A DNA stretch of 64,000 nucleotides from Schistocerca nitens (GCF_023898315.1 NC_064623.1:18861140-18925139), one strand, 5' to 3'; counted from the stretch's first letter, positions 45,830-57,213 are shown. Numbers and translations are program-made. The notes: generated by a model not told the origin, from the sequence alone.

Positions 45830-46941
45830 ATGCAGGATCGCGCTCTGCTTGTGAAGCTGTATTACAATAATGACGACTGTGCACACGTCGCTCTGCAAAA
45901 GTTCCGGGCACTGAAGGGTTTGAGAACAGGCGTTGGTTCCATGACTGCCGTGGGTCTGGAGAAAATCATTCGGAAATTCGAATAGACGGGTTCTGTTGGT
46001 CTGCAACCGGGTAGAGGGAGGAAACGAATTGATTCGAAGTCAGTGGAAGCAGTGACCATAGCAGTGCAGGAGGAGACGAGTGTTGCTGTGCAAACGTGTA
46101 GTGCTCGGAGAACTGCCCAAACAACTGACATATCCGTGAACACGGTGGTTAAAATCCTACGAAGCATCCCTCTTTGCTATCCATTCAAAATTACCCATGT
46201 GAACGAGTTGCTTCCTGTTAACCTGCCAGCAAGAGAGACATTTACTTTACAATTTCTTGCTCGTATGGAAGTGGACAATGATTGGCCTTGGAAGATTTTG
46301 TGCACAGACGAAGCCCACTTCCATCTGACAGGCTACGTCAGTACACAGAATTGTCGAATATGGGCAGCAGAAAGTCCACATGCAAATCAATCGGCACTAC
46401 TTCATCCTGAAAAGGTCACTGTTTGGTGCGGGTTTACGGCATCAGTTATCACAGGGCCATATTTTTTCGAAGAGACAGGTGCTTCCGGTTCTGTTCTCTG
46501 CACTGTCACTGGTAAGCGCTGTGAGTGTCTTTTGCGCAACCACGTCATTCCAGCCCTCCAACAGAGTAGATGTGTGGATGGGATCATTTTTATGCAAGAT
46601 GGCGCACCTCCGCACATTCCAAATCCAGTTAAGCAGCTGCTGAAGCGCCATTTCTGAAATACTAGAATTATCAGCCGCCATTTCCCTACAGCCTGGCCGT
46701 CCCGATCACCTGGTCTTAATCCGTGTGACTTCTGGCTGTGGGGCTGTCTGAAAGATGTTGTGTTCAGTGTCCCGATTGAAACTTAGCTCGATTGAAGGCA
46801 CGCATTGCGCAACACATTCTGAAAGTGACCCCGGAAACACTTCGATCAGTTGTGGAACATGCTGTTTCTCGATATCAAGTTGTCGCAGAAAACGGTGAAC
46901 AGCACATTGAACATGTTTTGCGCCAGTCACGCGGAATTTAA
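45830..46941 (+). pseudogene. mariner-like transposase with DUF4817-type N-terminus, broken
   Basis: The frame starts at the ATG left in the SINE's right-hand target duplication (MQDRALLVKLYYNNDDCAHV) and resembles the DUF4817 helix-turn-helix found in rosa-like mariner transposases. A stop at 45983-45985 interrupts it (KFE then TGSVGLQPGRGRKRI). The catalytic core reads LCTDEAHFHLTGYV (first Asp), FMQDGAPPHI (second Asp) and SPGLNPCDFWLWG (third Asp), with 42 codons between the last two. Further in-frame stops follow RHF (46656-46658) and VPIET. The C-terminus ends HVLRQSRGI. It is inactive. Confidence 0.8.
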
Positions 46942-47791
46942 TAATCCAGTTTGGTTGTGATTCATACTTTTTATGCGGTTTTTGGCCTCAGGACAATTAA
47001 AAATCGATTCTTCCCATCCGGTCTGATATGACCTTGCCGTGGTGGACGGGCTTTCGTAACTAACCGTGTCACACCTGTACACCCATGCACACCGAGTAGT
47101 ACAGTTTGTTTAACGTCAAGCGCATACCTTAGGCATTGTTGTATGATTCATTTGTCATTTGTGGTCGACCACTATTAAATTATGATGCTTACAGCACCAT
47201 CTATTGCTACATTTTCTAACTATTTATTTTTCTTCTGTCATTCGTTTTCCCCCTTCTTCGTTAACATTACGCTGCAATTTTACGTCATTCTGACCAGTGA
47301 TATTATTTCTACAGCGGTTTGAATGTTTAACTTTAATTCTAATCACCTTGTATATTTTCGTGACAGCCAATACCAGCAATCATGTACAATGGCTACATTC
47401 CTGCCAAGGTTTTCTGCAGTATCGCAGAAAGAACGTCCAGCTTCTGGTAGTCCTATTACACGACCTCTTTCAAACTCACTGAGGTGCTGATAATGGTGTC
47501 TTCGTCGCCTTAAAGGCATTTTTGACTAACATCAACTCACCACGTCCGATCTCGGAGATAACTAATGCTCACAACCGTTACACCGTGTACCTTAAGCAAA
47601 CCTGAGTTGCATCCTCATAGTGGCGCAACTAGTGCCACTCATATTGGACTGGTGCGAAATTTGAACTGACATCGTCTTTCAGACGGAGAAACACGCTTAC
47701 CAATCTTTCTCTGCGTTGCACAACTTACTCTCGGTGTTCCGATTTTTCCCATCAGTTTGTATCACAAACATCCCTTATCTCTTTGCCTCTC

Positions 47792-48598
47792 CTACATCTA
47801 CACCTACATCTACATCTACATCCATACTCCGCAAGCCACCTCACGATGTGTGGCGGAGGGTACTTTGAGTACCTGTATCGGTTCTCCCTTCTATTTCAGT
47901 CTCGTATTGTTCTTGGAAAGAAAGATTGTCGGTATGCCTCTGTGTGGGCTCTAATCTCTCTGATTTTATCCTCATGGTCTCTTCGCGAGATATACGTAGG
48001 AGGGAGCAATATACTGCTTGACTCCTCGGTGAAGGTATATTCTAGAAATTTCAACAAAAGTCCGTACCGAGCTACTGAGCGTGTCTCTTGCAGAGTCTTC
48101 CACTGGAGTTTATCTGTCATCTCCGTAACGCTTTCGCGACTACTAAATGATCCTGTAACGAAGCGCGCTGCTCTCCGTTGGATCTTCTCTATCTCTTCTA
48201 TCGACGCTATCTGGTACGGATCCCACACTGGTGAGCAATATCCAAACAGTTGGCGAACAAGTGTACTGTAACGTACTTCCTTTGTTTTCGGATTGCATCT
48301 CCTTAGGATTCTCCCAATGAATCTCTGTCTGGCATCTGCTTTACCGACGATCAACTTTATATGATCATTCCATTTTAAATCACTCCTAATGCCTACTCCC
48401 AGATAATTTATGGAATTAACTGCTTGCAGTTGCTGACCTGCTATATTGTAGCTAAATGATAAAGGATCTTTCTTTGTATGTATTCGCAGGACATTACACT
48501 AGTCTACATTGAGATTCAATTGCCATTCCCTGCACCATGCGTCAACTCCTTGCAGATCCTCCTGCATTTCAGTACAATTTTCCATTGTTACAACCTCT
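47792..48598 (-). pseudogene. CR1-like LINE, 3' part
   Basis: The TGTAGA-type tail (minus strand) at 47792-47821 is followed by the family 3' UTR. The minus-strand frame at 47896-48354 encodes QRFIGRILRRCNPKTKEV, YQIASIEEIEKIQRRAARF and LLPPTYISRRDHEDK. It continues to 48598 and is interrupted by the insert at 48599-49306. Confidence 0.9.
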
Positions 48599-49306
48599 GG
48601 GGGCTTAATTAAAAATATTAATGAATAAATGCAATAATCTTACTAGCTGTGTGACCGGTTGCTAAGTCTCGTAACCGGTTGGCCCTGACAAGTATTAGCA
48701 CGCAATCTGACTGAATGAAATAAAAATAAGGAATGACAAGGAATTTCCATTAACACAATTGATTAATTAAGTCCCCTGCAACTATAAAAGCTACGAAACA
48801 ACAAAGCACAAGTGCAACCGTTCTGTGTGTGGTAGTGTCACTCAAAGTACATGTATCTGGCTCGGTTCTTTCTCAATACGACAAAATATTTTAAACACCA
48901 TTTAGAATTAACTAATTGAAAAACCAGAAATACTATAATTGCACATAGAAACCATAATTACAAGTCTAATAAATGAACACGAGCCAGATGCTTTGTTGAC
49001 TGTACCTGTGAGCAAGAGGGATTTTCATTAAAGAAAACTCTAATACCTTTTTACCTCATTATATATTGACGAAAATATTCCATTACACCAGCATCATAAA
49101 TCAAAAGCCCATCTCCTCAAATACACTCTGACAATTGCAACTTCTTCCATCTATACATTACACCAACCGAACAGCATCTACTCTCTCGCCCAACAGAACA
49201 ACAAGTGCCCTCGACATCCTCTGAACTACTACCGCACCAGTGGAGGAGGCGGAATAATAGTCTTTGGCGCAATCTCTGGCGCTGTGACTCAGTGTAGCCA
49301 CCTTTC
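48599..49306. mobile_element. Unidentified 708-bp insertion in a LINE
   Basis: The LINE stops at 48598 and resumes at 49307, with ACCTCT (48593-48598, 49307-49312) repeated on both sides. The insert is AT-rich, has no recognised ORF, no clear inverted ends and no TG...CA ends. Confidence 0.75.
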
Positions 49307-49382
49307 ACCTCTCGATATACCACAGCATCATCCGCAAAAAACCCCAGTGAACTTCCGATGTTATCCACAAGGTCATTTACGC
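49307..49382 (-). pseudogene. CR1-like LINE, 5'-most remaining part
   Basis: The minus strand encodes NDLVDNIGSSLGFFADDAVV, with the catalytic FADD box, and is then truncated. It continues the LINE of 47792-48598. Confidence 0.85.
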
Positions 49383-49513
49383 ACATACTCCCCATAAGAC
49401 AGGAGTGACTGCCAATTTGGTGCGTGAGGATTAGCTAAAAAGTGGAAAACTTGGCCTGGGACAAATAAAAATCATTCGAGAACGTCAAAAATAACTGTAT
49501 TTCATAATTATTG

Positions 49514-49707
49514 GTTCAAGTGGCTCCAAGCACTATGGGACTTAACATCTGAGGTCATCAGTCCCTTAGAATTTAGAACTACTTGAATCTAACTAACCTA
49601 AGGACATCACACACATCCATGCTCGAGGCAGGATTCGAACGTGCCACCGTAGCAGCCGCGTGGTTCCAGACTGAAGCGCCTAGAACCGCTCGGCCCCAGC
49701 GGCCTGC
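49514..49707 (-). repeat. tRNA-derived SINE, complete
   Basis: Leucine-headed SINE on the minus strand with standard body. A 12-bp duplication TCATAATTATTG (49502-49513, 49708-49719) flanks it. Confidence 0.95.
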
Positions 49708-49719
49708 TCATAATTATTG

Positions 49720-50126
49720 TCATGTTACACTGAACACCGACGAAGACTTTAGTTGAAAGGATACGAGTTTATACACCAGCTGTCTGCTTTTTAAAAGTTA
49801 GTTAGCAAAAGACACTACAAATTCACGTAGTAATGGATGCAGCTACGTGAATTGCTTGTAGGGCGCACGTGGTCTTTTGACGACGGTAGATGCAACGATT
49901 TAGTTCCACTAGTTTGACTGCACTGGATAGTCGTTAATGCTGCCCACATCTAACTGGCAAATGTTAACAGATTAATGGCTACTAATTTAGCGCCACGCCA
50001 AATATAACACGGCAAGTGTAGACAATTGAAATACGATCTCTCGGCTGCGATCTAGAAATGTAGTGAACAGGCTACAAACAAACATGGCAGGACTGGTAAT
50101 AAAAGACCATTGTGTGTGCGTGTGTG

Positions 50127-50173
<47 letters not shown>

Positions 50174-50299
50174 TTTTCTGCTTGCCTGACGGTACTGCGT
50201 CTGTATCGCTTTGATATTAAATTCGGAGTTGGCACCGATGTGATTTTTGTATGTAAAGGGCTGAAACACAGAGGAAAAAGTGTAGTGACAATTTTCATT

Positions 50300-50349
<50 letters not shown>

Positions 50350-50558
50350 CCGCTCTCTTCTGTTTCCATTTCGTCGTGAGCGCATATTTTAATGCTGCGG
50401 CTCTGATTGTATATATCTCTGCCAGACGCAACATAAAAACGAGGTAAAAGGTTCAGTTACGCTTTGTACGCAAACAGCAGCGCAATGGAAAATTCAAATC
50501 TGGCAGCGCACAACCAGATCACGCTGTGTGCTTCACAGTGAAATGGGCTGACTGGATG
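49720..50558. other. Unassigned DNA with two microsatellites
   Basis: A (GT)n run lies at 50110-50172 and a (CT)n run at 50304-50343. They create long artificial frames on the minus strand. No other feature is recognised. Confidence 0.7.
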
Positions 50559-50560
50559 TA

Positions 50561-51890
50561 CACTACTGGCCATTGAAATTACTACAGCAAGAAGAAATGC
50601 AGATGATAAACGGGTATCAGCGGACAAATATATTATACTAGAACTGACATGTGATTACATTTTCACGCAGTTTGGGTGCATAGACCAGTACCCAGAACAA
50701 CCACCTCTGGCCGTAATAACGGCCTTGATACGCCTGGGCATTGAGTCAAACAGAGCTTGGATGGCGTGTGCAGGTACAGCTGCCAATGCAGCTTCAACAC
50801 GATACCACAGTTCATCAAGAATAGTGACTGGCGTATTGTGACGAGCCAGTTGCTCGGCCACCATTGCCCACATGTTTTCAATTGGTGAGAGATCTGGAGA
50901 ATGTGCTGGCCAGAGGAGCAGTCCAACATTTTCTGTATCCAGGAAGGCCCGTACAGGACCTGCAACATAAGGTCTTGCATTATCCTGCTGAAATGTAGGG
51001 TTTCGTAGGGATCGAATGAAGGGGAGAGTCACGGGTCGTAAAACATCTGAAATGTAACGTCTACTGTTCAAAGTGCCGTGAATGGGAACAAGAGGTGAGC
51101 GAGACGTGTAACCAATGGCACCCCATACCATCACGCCGGGTGATACGCCAGTATTGCCATGACGAATACACGCCTCCAATGTGCGTTCACCGCGATGTCG
51201 CCAAACACGGATGCGACCATCATGATGCTGTGAACAGAACCTGGATTTATCCGAAAAAATGACGTTTTGCGATTCGTGCACCCAGGTTCGTCGTTGAGTA
51301 CACCATCGCAGGCGCCCCCGTCTGTGATGCAGCGTCAAGGGTAACCGCAGCCATGGTCTCCGAGCTGATAGTCCATGCTGCTGTAAACGTCGTCGAACTG
51401 CTCGTGCAGATGGTTGTTGTTTTGCAAACGTCCCCATCTGTTGACTCAGGGATCGAGACGTGGCTGCACGATGCGTTACAGCCATGCGCATAAGATGCCT
51501 GTCATCTCGACTGCTAGTGATACGAGGCCGTTGGGTTCCAGAACGGCGTTCCGTATTACCCTCCTGAACCCACCGATTCCACGTTCTGCTAATATTCATT
51601 GGATGTCGACCGACGCGAGCAGCAATGTCGTGATACGATAAACCGCAATCGCGAGGCATCACAACAACGTTTCACCAGACAACGCCGGTCAACTGCTGTT
51701 TGTGTATGAGAAATCGGTTGGAAACTTTCCTCATGTCAGCACGTTGTAGGTGTCGCCACCGGCGCCAGCCTTGTGTGAATGCTCTGAAAAGCTAATCATT
51801 TGCATATCACAGCATCTTCTTCCTGTCGGTTAAATGTCGCGTTTGTAGCACGTCATCTTCGTGGTGTAGCTATTTTAATAGCCAGTAGTG
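50561..51890 (-). mobile_element. Tc1-like element, family A, nearly intact copy
   Basis: Inverted ends CACTACTGGCCATTGAAATT (left) and CACTACTGGCTATTAAAAT (right, reverse complemented) are flanked by TA (50559-50560, 51891-51892). Length 1330 bp. The opposite-facing copy is at 35938-37539. Confidence 0.92.
50655..51659 (-). CDS. Tc1-like transposase with N-terminal deletion (334 aa)
   Basis: The ATG at 51659 gives MPRDCGLSYHDIAARVGRHP. Compared with the copy at 36169, 63 bp (21 codons) are missing in frame after the first few codons, removing most of the first DNA-binding helices. The rest is open to the stop. The core shows VIFSDKSRFCSQ (first Asp kept, the usual following Glu changed to Lys), FQQDNARPYVAG (second Asp) and SPDLSPIENMW (Glu), with 34 residues between the last two as in DD34E Tc1. 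The C-terminus resembles Tc1 (MPRRIKAVITARGG). The open frame suggests recent origin, but the deletion probably weakens DNA binding. Confidence 0.8.
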   Translation of the reverse strand: MPRDCGLSYHDIAARVGRHPMNISRTWNRWVQEGNTERRSGTQRPRITSSRDDRHLMRMAVTHRAATSRSLSQQMGTFAKQQPSARAVRRRLQQHGLSARRPWLRLPLTLHHRRGRLRWCTQRRTWVHESQNVIFSDKSRFCSQHHDGRIRVWRHRGERTLEACIRHGNTGVSPGVMVWGAIGYTSRSPLVPIHGTLNSRRYISDVLRPVTLPFIRSLRNPTFQQDNARPYVAGPVRAFLDTENVGLLLWPAHSPDLSPIENMWAMVAEQLARHNTPVTILDELWYRVEAALAAVPAHAIQALFDSMPRRIKAVITARGGCSGYWSMHPNCVKM

Positions 51891-52169
51891 TATATGCAGA
51901 TGTGCACAATCCATAAGTCACAGCAGTGTGTGGTAATGAGACGCGAGACGCAGGAGAGAGGGTGCTGCTATATGAAGAGATCGGTGGAAGAAACTGCTGA
52001 CCCACAAGGGCGTATTTTGAGGTATGGGATGACAGTTGCTGAACTGTATGAAGTAAAATCGTCATAACTTCTAAACGGTCAGCGTTAGGACGTTCAAACT
52101 GGTCGGCTGGCCGCGGGGCGTGAAGGGAATTAGCATGGGCAAGCGCAAGCGGTCTGTTGTTCTCGACCG

Positions 52170-52350
52170 GTTGCAGGTGAAAAAGTCACGGTACGGCGCT
52201 TCTGAAGGCCTACTATGCCAGAAATAACAGCCCAACTGCGGATCAAAGGAACCGAGTTCTAGCTGAAGACAACCGGTCCAAGTCTGCTAACAATCAAAAA
52301 TTTGATTCGAAAATTTGAGAGAACAGGTAATGTTCGTTATACCGTGATGT
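52170..52350 (+). pseudogene. mariner-type N-terminal fragment (DUF4817-like)
   Basis: One frame reads LLKAYYARNNSPTADQ and another, after a shift, LLTIKNLIRKFERTGNVR, the start and end of the DUF4817-like helix-turn-helix also seen at 45830. The rest of the element is not visible. Confidence 0.5.
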
Positions 52351-52552
52351 CCGTTGTGTTGTTGTATTTTAAGGCGCCACGTTTACCGTTTGTATATGTA
52401 TACGTGTATGTCGTCGTTGTCGTCTCTTCTTTCCCACGTCGATATCAGAGCATGAGAAATGTTTGTGTTTACCCATTTGTTGTCAACAACACACAACGAC
52501 ACGGCCACGGTATCACCTGATTCCGGAACAGCCAGCTTAATATAGTGTAAAG

Positions 52553-52737
52553 GCGCTGAGCACTATGGGACTTAACATATGAGGTCATCAGTCCACTAGA
52601 ACTTAGAACTACTTAAACCTAACTAACCTAAAGACATCACACACATCCATGCCCGAGGCAGGATTCGAACCTGCGACCGTAGCGGTCGCACGGATACAGA
52701 CTGAAGCACCTAGAACCTCTCGGCCACAACGGCCGGC
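52553..52737 (-). repeat. tRNA-derived SINE
   Basis: Leucine-headed SINE on the minus strand. The flanks ATAGTGTAAAG (52542-52552) and ATAGTATAAAG (52738-52748) are its duplication with one change. A few bases of the 3' end are missing. Confidence 0.92.
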
Positions 52738-52834
52738 ATAGTATAAAGATAGTGGATTTCGATGCAGCGTTATTTTAGTGCGCTATTATTCTTCACAAAC
52801 GTCTCAAATATGATATCGACAGGAAGTGCAAAAT

Positions 52835-54742
52835 GGCTAAGCAGGGATGGCTAGAGGACACATGTAAGGATGTAGAGGCTTATCTCACTAGGGGTAAGAT
52901 AGATACTGCCTACAGGAAAATTAAAGAGACCTTTGGAGAAAGGAGAACCACTTGCATGAATATCAAGAGTTTTGATGGAAACCCAGTTCTGAGCAAAGAA
53001 GGGAAAGCAGAAAGGTGGAAGGAGTATATAGAGGTGCCTCGGGCATGGGTGTGTGTGATGTTCTTAGGTTAGTTAGGTTTAAGTAGTTCTAAGTTCTAGG
53101 GGACTTATGACCTAAGATGTTGAGTCCCATAGTGCTCAGAGCCATTTGAGTATATAGAGGGTCTATACAAGAGCGATGTACTTGAGGACAATATTATGGA
53201 AATAGAAGAGGATGTAGATGAAGATGAAATGGGAGATACGATACTGCATGAATAGTTTGACACAGCACTGAAAGTCCTAAGCCGAAACAAGGCCCCGGGA
53301 GTAGACAACATTCCATTGAACTACTGACGGCCTTGGGAGAGCCAGTCCTGACAAAAGTCTACCATCTGGTGAGCAAGATGTATGAGACAGGTGAAAAACC
53401 CTCAGACTTCAAGAAGAATATAATAATCCCAATCCCAAAGAAAGCAATTGACAGATGTGAAAATTACCGAACAATCAGTTTAATAAGCCACAGCTGTAAA
53501 ATACTAACGCGAATTCTTTACAGACGAATGGAAAAAATGGTTGAAGCTGACCTCGGGGAAGATCAGTTTGGATTCCGTAGAAATGTGGGGACACGTGACG
53601 CAATACTGACCCTACGAACTATCTTAGAAGAAAGATGAAGAAAAGGCAAACCTACGTTTCTACCATTTGTAGACTTAGAGAAAGCTTTTGATAATGCTGA
53701 TTGGAATACTCTCTTTCAAATTCTGAAGGTGGCAGGGGTAAAATACAGAGAGCGAAAGGCTATTTACAAATTGTACAGAAAGAAAATGGCAGTTATAAGA
53801 GTCGAGGAAAGGGAAGCAGCGGTTGGAAAGGGAGTGAGACAGGGTTGTAGCCTCTCTCCGATGTTATTCAATCTGTATATTGAGCAAGCAATAAAGGAAA
53901 CAAAAGAAAAATTCGGAGTATGTATTAAAATCCATGGGGAAGAAATAGAAAGCTTTGAGGTTCGCCGATGACATTGTAATTCTGTCAGAGACAGCAAAGG
54001 ACTTGGAAAATCAGTTGAACGGAATGGACCGTGTCTTGAAAGGAGGATATAAGATGAACATCAACAAAAGCAAAACGAGGATAATGGAATTTAGTCGAAT
54101 TAAATCGGGTGATGCTGAGGGAATTAGATTAGGAAATGAGACACTTAAAGTAGTAAAGGAGTTTTGCTATTTGGGGAGCAAAATAACTGATGGTGGTCGA
54201 AGTAGAGAGGATATAAAATGTAGACTGGCAATGGCAAGGAAAGAGTTTCTGAAGAAGAGAAATTTGTTAACATCGAGTATAGATTTAAGTGTCAGGAAGT
54301 CGTTTCTGAAAGTATTTGTATGGAGTGTAGCCATGTATGGAAGTGAAACGTGGACGATAAATAGTTTGGACGAGAAGAGAATAGAAGCTTTCGAAATGTG
54401 GTGCTACAGAAGAATGCTGAAGATTAGATGGGTAGATCACATAACTAATGAGGAGGTATTGAATAGAATTGGGGAGAAGAGAAGTTTGTGGCACAACTTG
54501 ACTAGAAGAAGGGATCGGATGGTAGGACATGTTCTGATGCATAAAGGGATCACCAATTTAGTATTGGAGGGCAGCGTGCAGGGTAAAAATCGTAGAGGGA
54601 GACCAAGAGATGAATACACTAAACAGATTCAGAAGGATGTAGGTTGCAGTAGGTACTGGGAGATGAAGAAGCTTGCGCAGGATAGAGTAGCATGGAGAGC
54701 TGCATCAAACCAGTCTCTGGACTAAAGACCACAACAACAACC
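52835..54742 (+). pseudogene. RTE-like LINE, 5'-truncated, with a nested SINE
   Basis: Reverse-transcriptase coding sequence of an RTE-type LINE. In order: KSFDGNPVLSKEGKAERWKE, then after the SINE DTALKVLSRNKAPGVDN, KKNIIIPIPKKAIDRCENYR, FVDLEKAFDNADWNTL, GVRQGCSLSPMLFNLYIEQA and the catalytic MRFADDIVILSETAKDLE. The C-terminal part (53955-54725) is open and ends WRAASNQSLD. Stops occur near 53254 and at 53636-53638, and a frame change at about 53955-53971 breaks the catalytic region from the preceding block. The 3' end is a short ACAACA tail (54730-54742). The endonuclease is missing. Confidence 0.85.
53034..53147 (+). repeat. 5'-truncated SINE inside the RTE-like LINE
   Basis: It starts at GTGCCTCGGGCATGGGTG, after the tRNA-like promoter, and keeps only body and 3' end (CAGAGCCATTTGA). 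A perfect 12-bp duplication GAGTATATAGAG (53022-53033, 53148-53159) flanks it, so it was inserted in truncated form. Confidence 0.93.
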
Positions 54743-55742
54743 CTCTACAGTGCACTACATATTGATGTGCATTATATGGACTCAGATATGGGTAGCATTC
54801 ACCATTTATAACTTTGCAGAACTCTCTTACTGGTTGTAACCTGTGAACTGCTCGTAACTCTTGAAGCGAACAAACTCTTCTGAGCAACTTTTTCCCTTAT
54901 GTCTAATTGAGTATAATGGGATGCAAGTGACGGGAAAGTGCTCAGACAGAAACGTTCTGTTCGCACATTGCTGTCTGGCGCGACAGCGTCTGTGTACACA
55001 CGAGAGGTGCAGTCGGTAATGACGCCAGTAATCAGAGGAATGAATCCGCCAACGCTCGCTGGAGTGTCAGTCCCCGTGTCCCTGTACGCCGAAGAGAGGG
55101 AGTTTCGGCGCTTGTTTAAGCCTCTTATGTAAAAGCCAACTGCGGAATTAGCTCTGAATTTAATATCAGAGCGGAATTCGCCCACTCTTTTTTAATTTTC
55201 GTCGGTCCCACAGCCACGGATGGGCGTTTGTAGAAGGGCAGACGCGTATTCATTAGGGTTACGCCATGAGCTCCAGGGTACCAGCGTATACTTTCGTTTT
55301 CCTTCACTCTCTCTCTCTCTCATTTTTTTCCTCTCTTTGTCTTCTTTTATACCTCCACAAGTTGCGAACTGCTAGCTTTATGATATAAAAATCGCAGTGC
55401 GGTTCAAACTTTTGCAGGTTTCGTGGTCTGAGGGACAGATTACACACAAGGGCAGCCCACGACGTACGGATCACGGAATTACTACAAACTTTTTTTATTT
55501 TTAGTAGTCCATTAGGACAACATAATGCGCAAGTCATAAGCAGTACTGCTTAGACGTTTCCGAAAAAATCCCATGAGAAATTTTGCACGTCGGTGATGCG
55601 CCGATGCATTGTGACCCGAAGGACGAGCCGGCGTCGGTCATGTAGTTGGCTTTCAGACTCCGCTATCGGTGAATCGCTGGATCGAAACCTGCTAACCTCT
55701 TTTCTTTAGATTTATTTATATTTTTTTAAACACTAGTTATAT
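54743..55742. other. Mostly unassigned; repeat segment at 55493-55615
   Basis: Positions 55493-55615 resemble the reverse complement of 60570-60690 (shared AGTCCATTAGGACAACATA-type core). A short (CT)n run is at 55307-55321. No gene recognised. Confidence 0.5.
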
Positions 55743-55902
55743 TACGAGGGTGAGTCAAATGAAAACCATAAATTTGTAATAACAAATTGAAATTTCGCGC
55801 CGTTATCCTGTAAGGTGGTAAGTGTGCTTCAAATGGCGTGTAGAATGGCCTGTAGGTGGAGGCATAGTGCAGATGCACACATACCGTCGCAGTATCAGTA
55901 TA

Positions 55903-56957
55903 ATGATGGCCGCCCCACTTGCGACTTGCACCAGGGAAGAACAGCGTTCTGTTATTCGGTTTTTGCGTAGTGAAGGTGTGAAACCCATCGAAATTCATCG
56001 ACGAATGAAGGTTCAGTACGGTGATGCATGTTTATCACAGCATCAACTCGACGAATGGAGTAGGAAGTTCGCAAATGGTGTGACTTCAGTGGAAGATGCT
56101 CCTCGTCCAGGTCAGGCACAACGAGTTGTGACTCCACAGAACATTGCAGCAGTTGAAGCCATAGTGAAGGAAAACCGCCGAGTGACACTGAATGACATTG
56201 CAGCATGTTTACAGATTAGTCGTGGGTCAGCACACCACATTGTGCATGATGTGCTCCAGTTTCACAATGCGTCTGCAAGATGGGTGCCACGGCAGCTGAC
56301 TCCTGAAATGAGAGAACGACGTGTTGATGCTTGTGAAGAACTTCTTCAGCGCTTTTAACGAGAAGGTGATGGCTTCCTTGCAAGAATCGTTACTGGGGAC
56401 GAAACCTGGGTTCACTTCCACCAACCGGAAACGAAGACAGCGGGCAAGAAATTTTGAACAGAACCATCAACAGGGAATGTTATGCTGACTCTCTTTTGGG
56501 ACGAAAAAGGCGTCATTTTGGAGCATTACATGCCTAGAGGGACCACTGTCACCAGTGTATCATAAACAGATCTCCTACAAAAAATCATTTGCGGCCTGCA
56601 ATCAAATCAAAGCGACGTGGATTGCCGTCAGCAGGTGTCCTTTTGCAACATGACAATGCAAGACCCCACACTGCCCGTACAAGAGTTGGAACAATCACAG
56701 ACCAGCATTCTGAGTGTCTTCCTCATCCACCATACTCACCAGACATTGCCCCAAGTGATTTCTATATGTTTGGACCACTCAAAGACGCAATGGGAGGAAA
56801 GAAGTTCCGTTGTGATGAAGAGGTACGACACACGGTGCATTAGTGGTTGCGCGGACTACCAAAAGAATTTTTTTCTAAAGGAATTTATGCACTTTGTAGG
56901 CGCTCGAGGACTTGCATTGAGCGTGGGGGAGATCATGTTGAAAAGTGATACAGCTTT
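55903..56957 (+). pseudogene. mariner transposase (DD34D), broken
   Basis: The ATG at 55903 starts MMAAPLATCTREEQRSVIRF. A helix-turn-helix region follows (VKPIEIHRRMKVQYGDACLS; TLNDIAACLQISRGSAHHIV). The frame is open to a stop at 56356-56358. The core reads IVTGDETWVHFHQPETK (first Asp), LLQHDNARPHTART (second Asp, in another frame) and YSPDIAPSDFYMFGPLKD (third Asp), with 34 residues between the last two, the mariner signature. Further stops after GKKF and SVS, plus a frameshift near 56580, inactivate it. The C-terminus is shifted again. Confidence 0.88.
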
Positions 56958-57015
56958 GTACCACTTCTGCACAGTAAATAATATTTAAAGAAAAATATTT
57001 AAGGTTTTCATTTGA

Positions 57016-57213
57016 GCCGGCTGGTGTGGCCGAGCGGTTCTAGGCGCTTCAGTCTGGAGCCGTGGGATCGCTACGGTTGCAGGCTCGAATCCTGCCTCGG
57101 GCATGGATGTGTGTGATGTCCTTAGGTTAGTTAGGTTTAAGTAGTTCTAAGTTCTAGGGGACTGATGACCAGAGATGTTAAGTCCCATAGTGCTCAGAGC
57201 CATTTGAACCATT
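57016..57213 (+). repeat. tRNA-derived SINE, complete
   Basis: Leucine-headed SINE (A box GTGGCCGAGCGG) ending in AGAGCCATTTGAACCA. An 11-bp duplication TTTTCATTTGA (57005-57015, 57214-57224) flanks it. Confidence 0.95.

Larger units (their letters stand above)
45114..47350 (+). mobile_element. mariner-like element (rosa/DD41D-like) with nested SINE
   Basis: The left end region (45114-45182) and the right end (47270-47350) share TTCAAACCGCTGTAGAAATA and GGTCAGAATGACGT as inverted repeats, with TA at 45112-45113 and 47351-47352. Without the SINE nest it is about 1.8 kb. It sits within the old Tc1 element. Confidence 0.8.
39998..47759 (-). mobile_element. Old Tc1-like element (family E) expanded by nested insertions
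   Basis: The left end (CACGGACAGAAAAAATGGCA after TA at 39996-39997) and the reverse complement of the right end (CAAACTGATGGGAAAAATCG, TA at 47760-47761) are decayed Tc1 terminal repeats. Host pieces in order are 39998-40085, 42065-42090, 43803-44400, 45021-45113 and 47351-47759. They read as one minus-strand Tc1 element, like the copy at 23592-24480; the last piece holds its 5' end. Insertions in between are a LINE, a Tc1, a SINE with a fold-back element, a solo LTR and a mariner with its own nest. About 175 bp present at 23720-23895 are missing where the LINE sits. The transposase is long dead. Confidence 0.75.

Noticed and set aside
50072..50434. 120- and 132-codon minus-strand frames
   Set aside because: They are translations of the GT and CT microsatellites.
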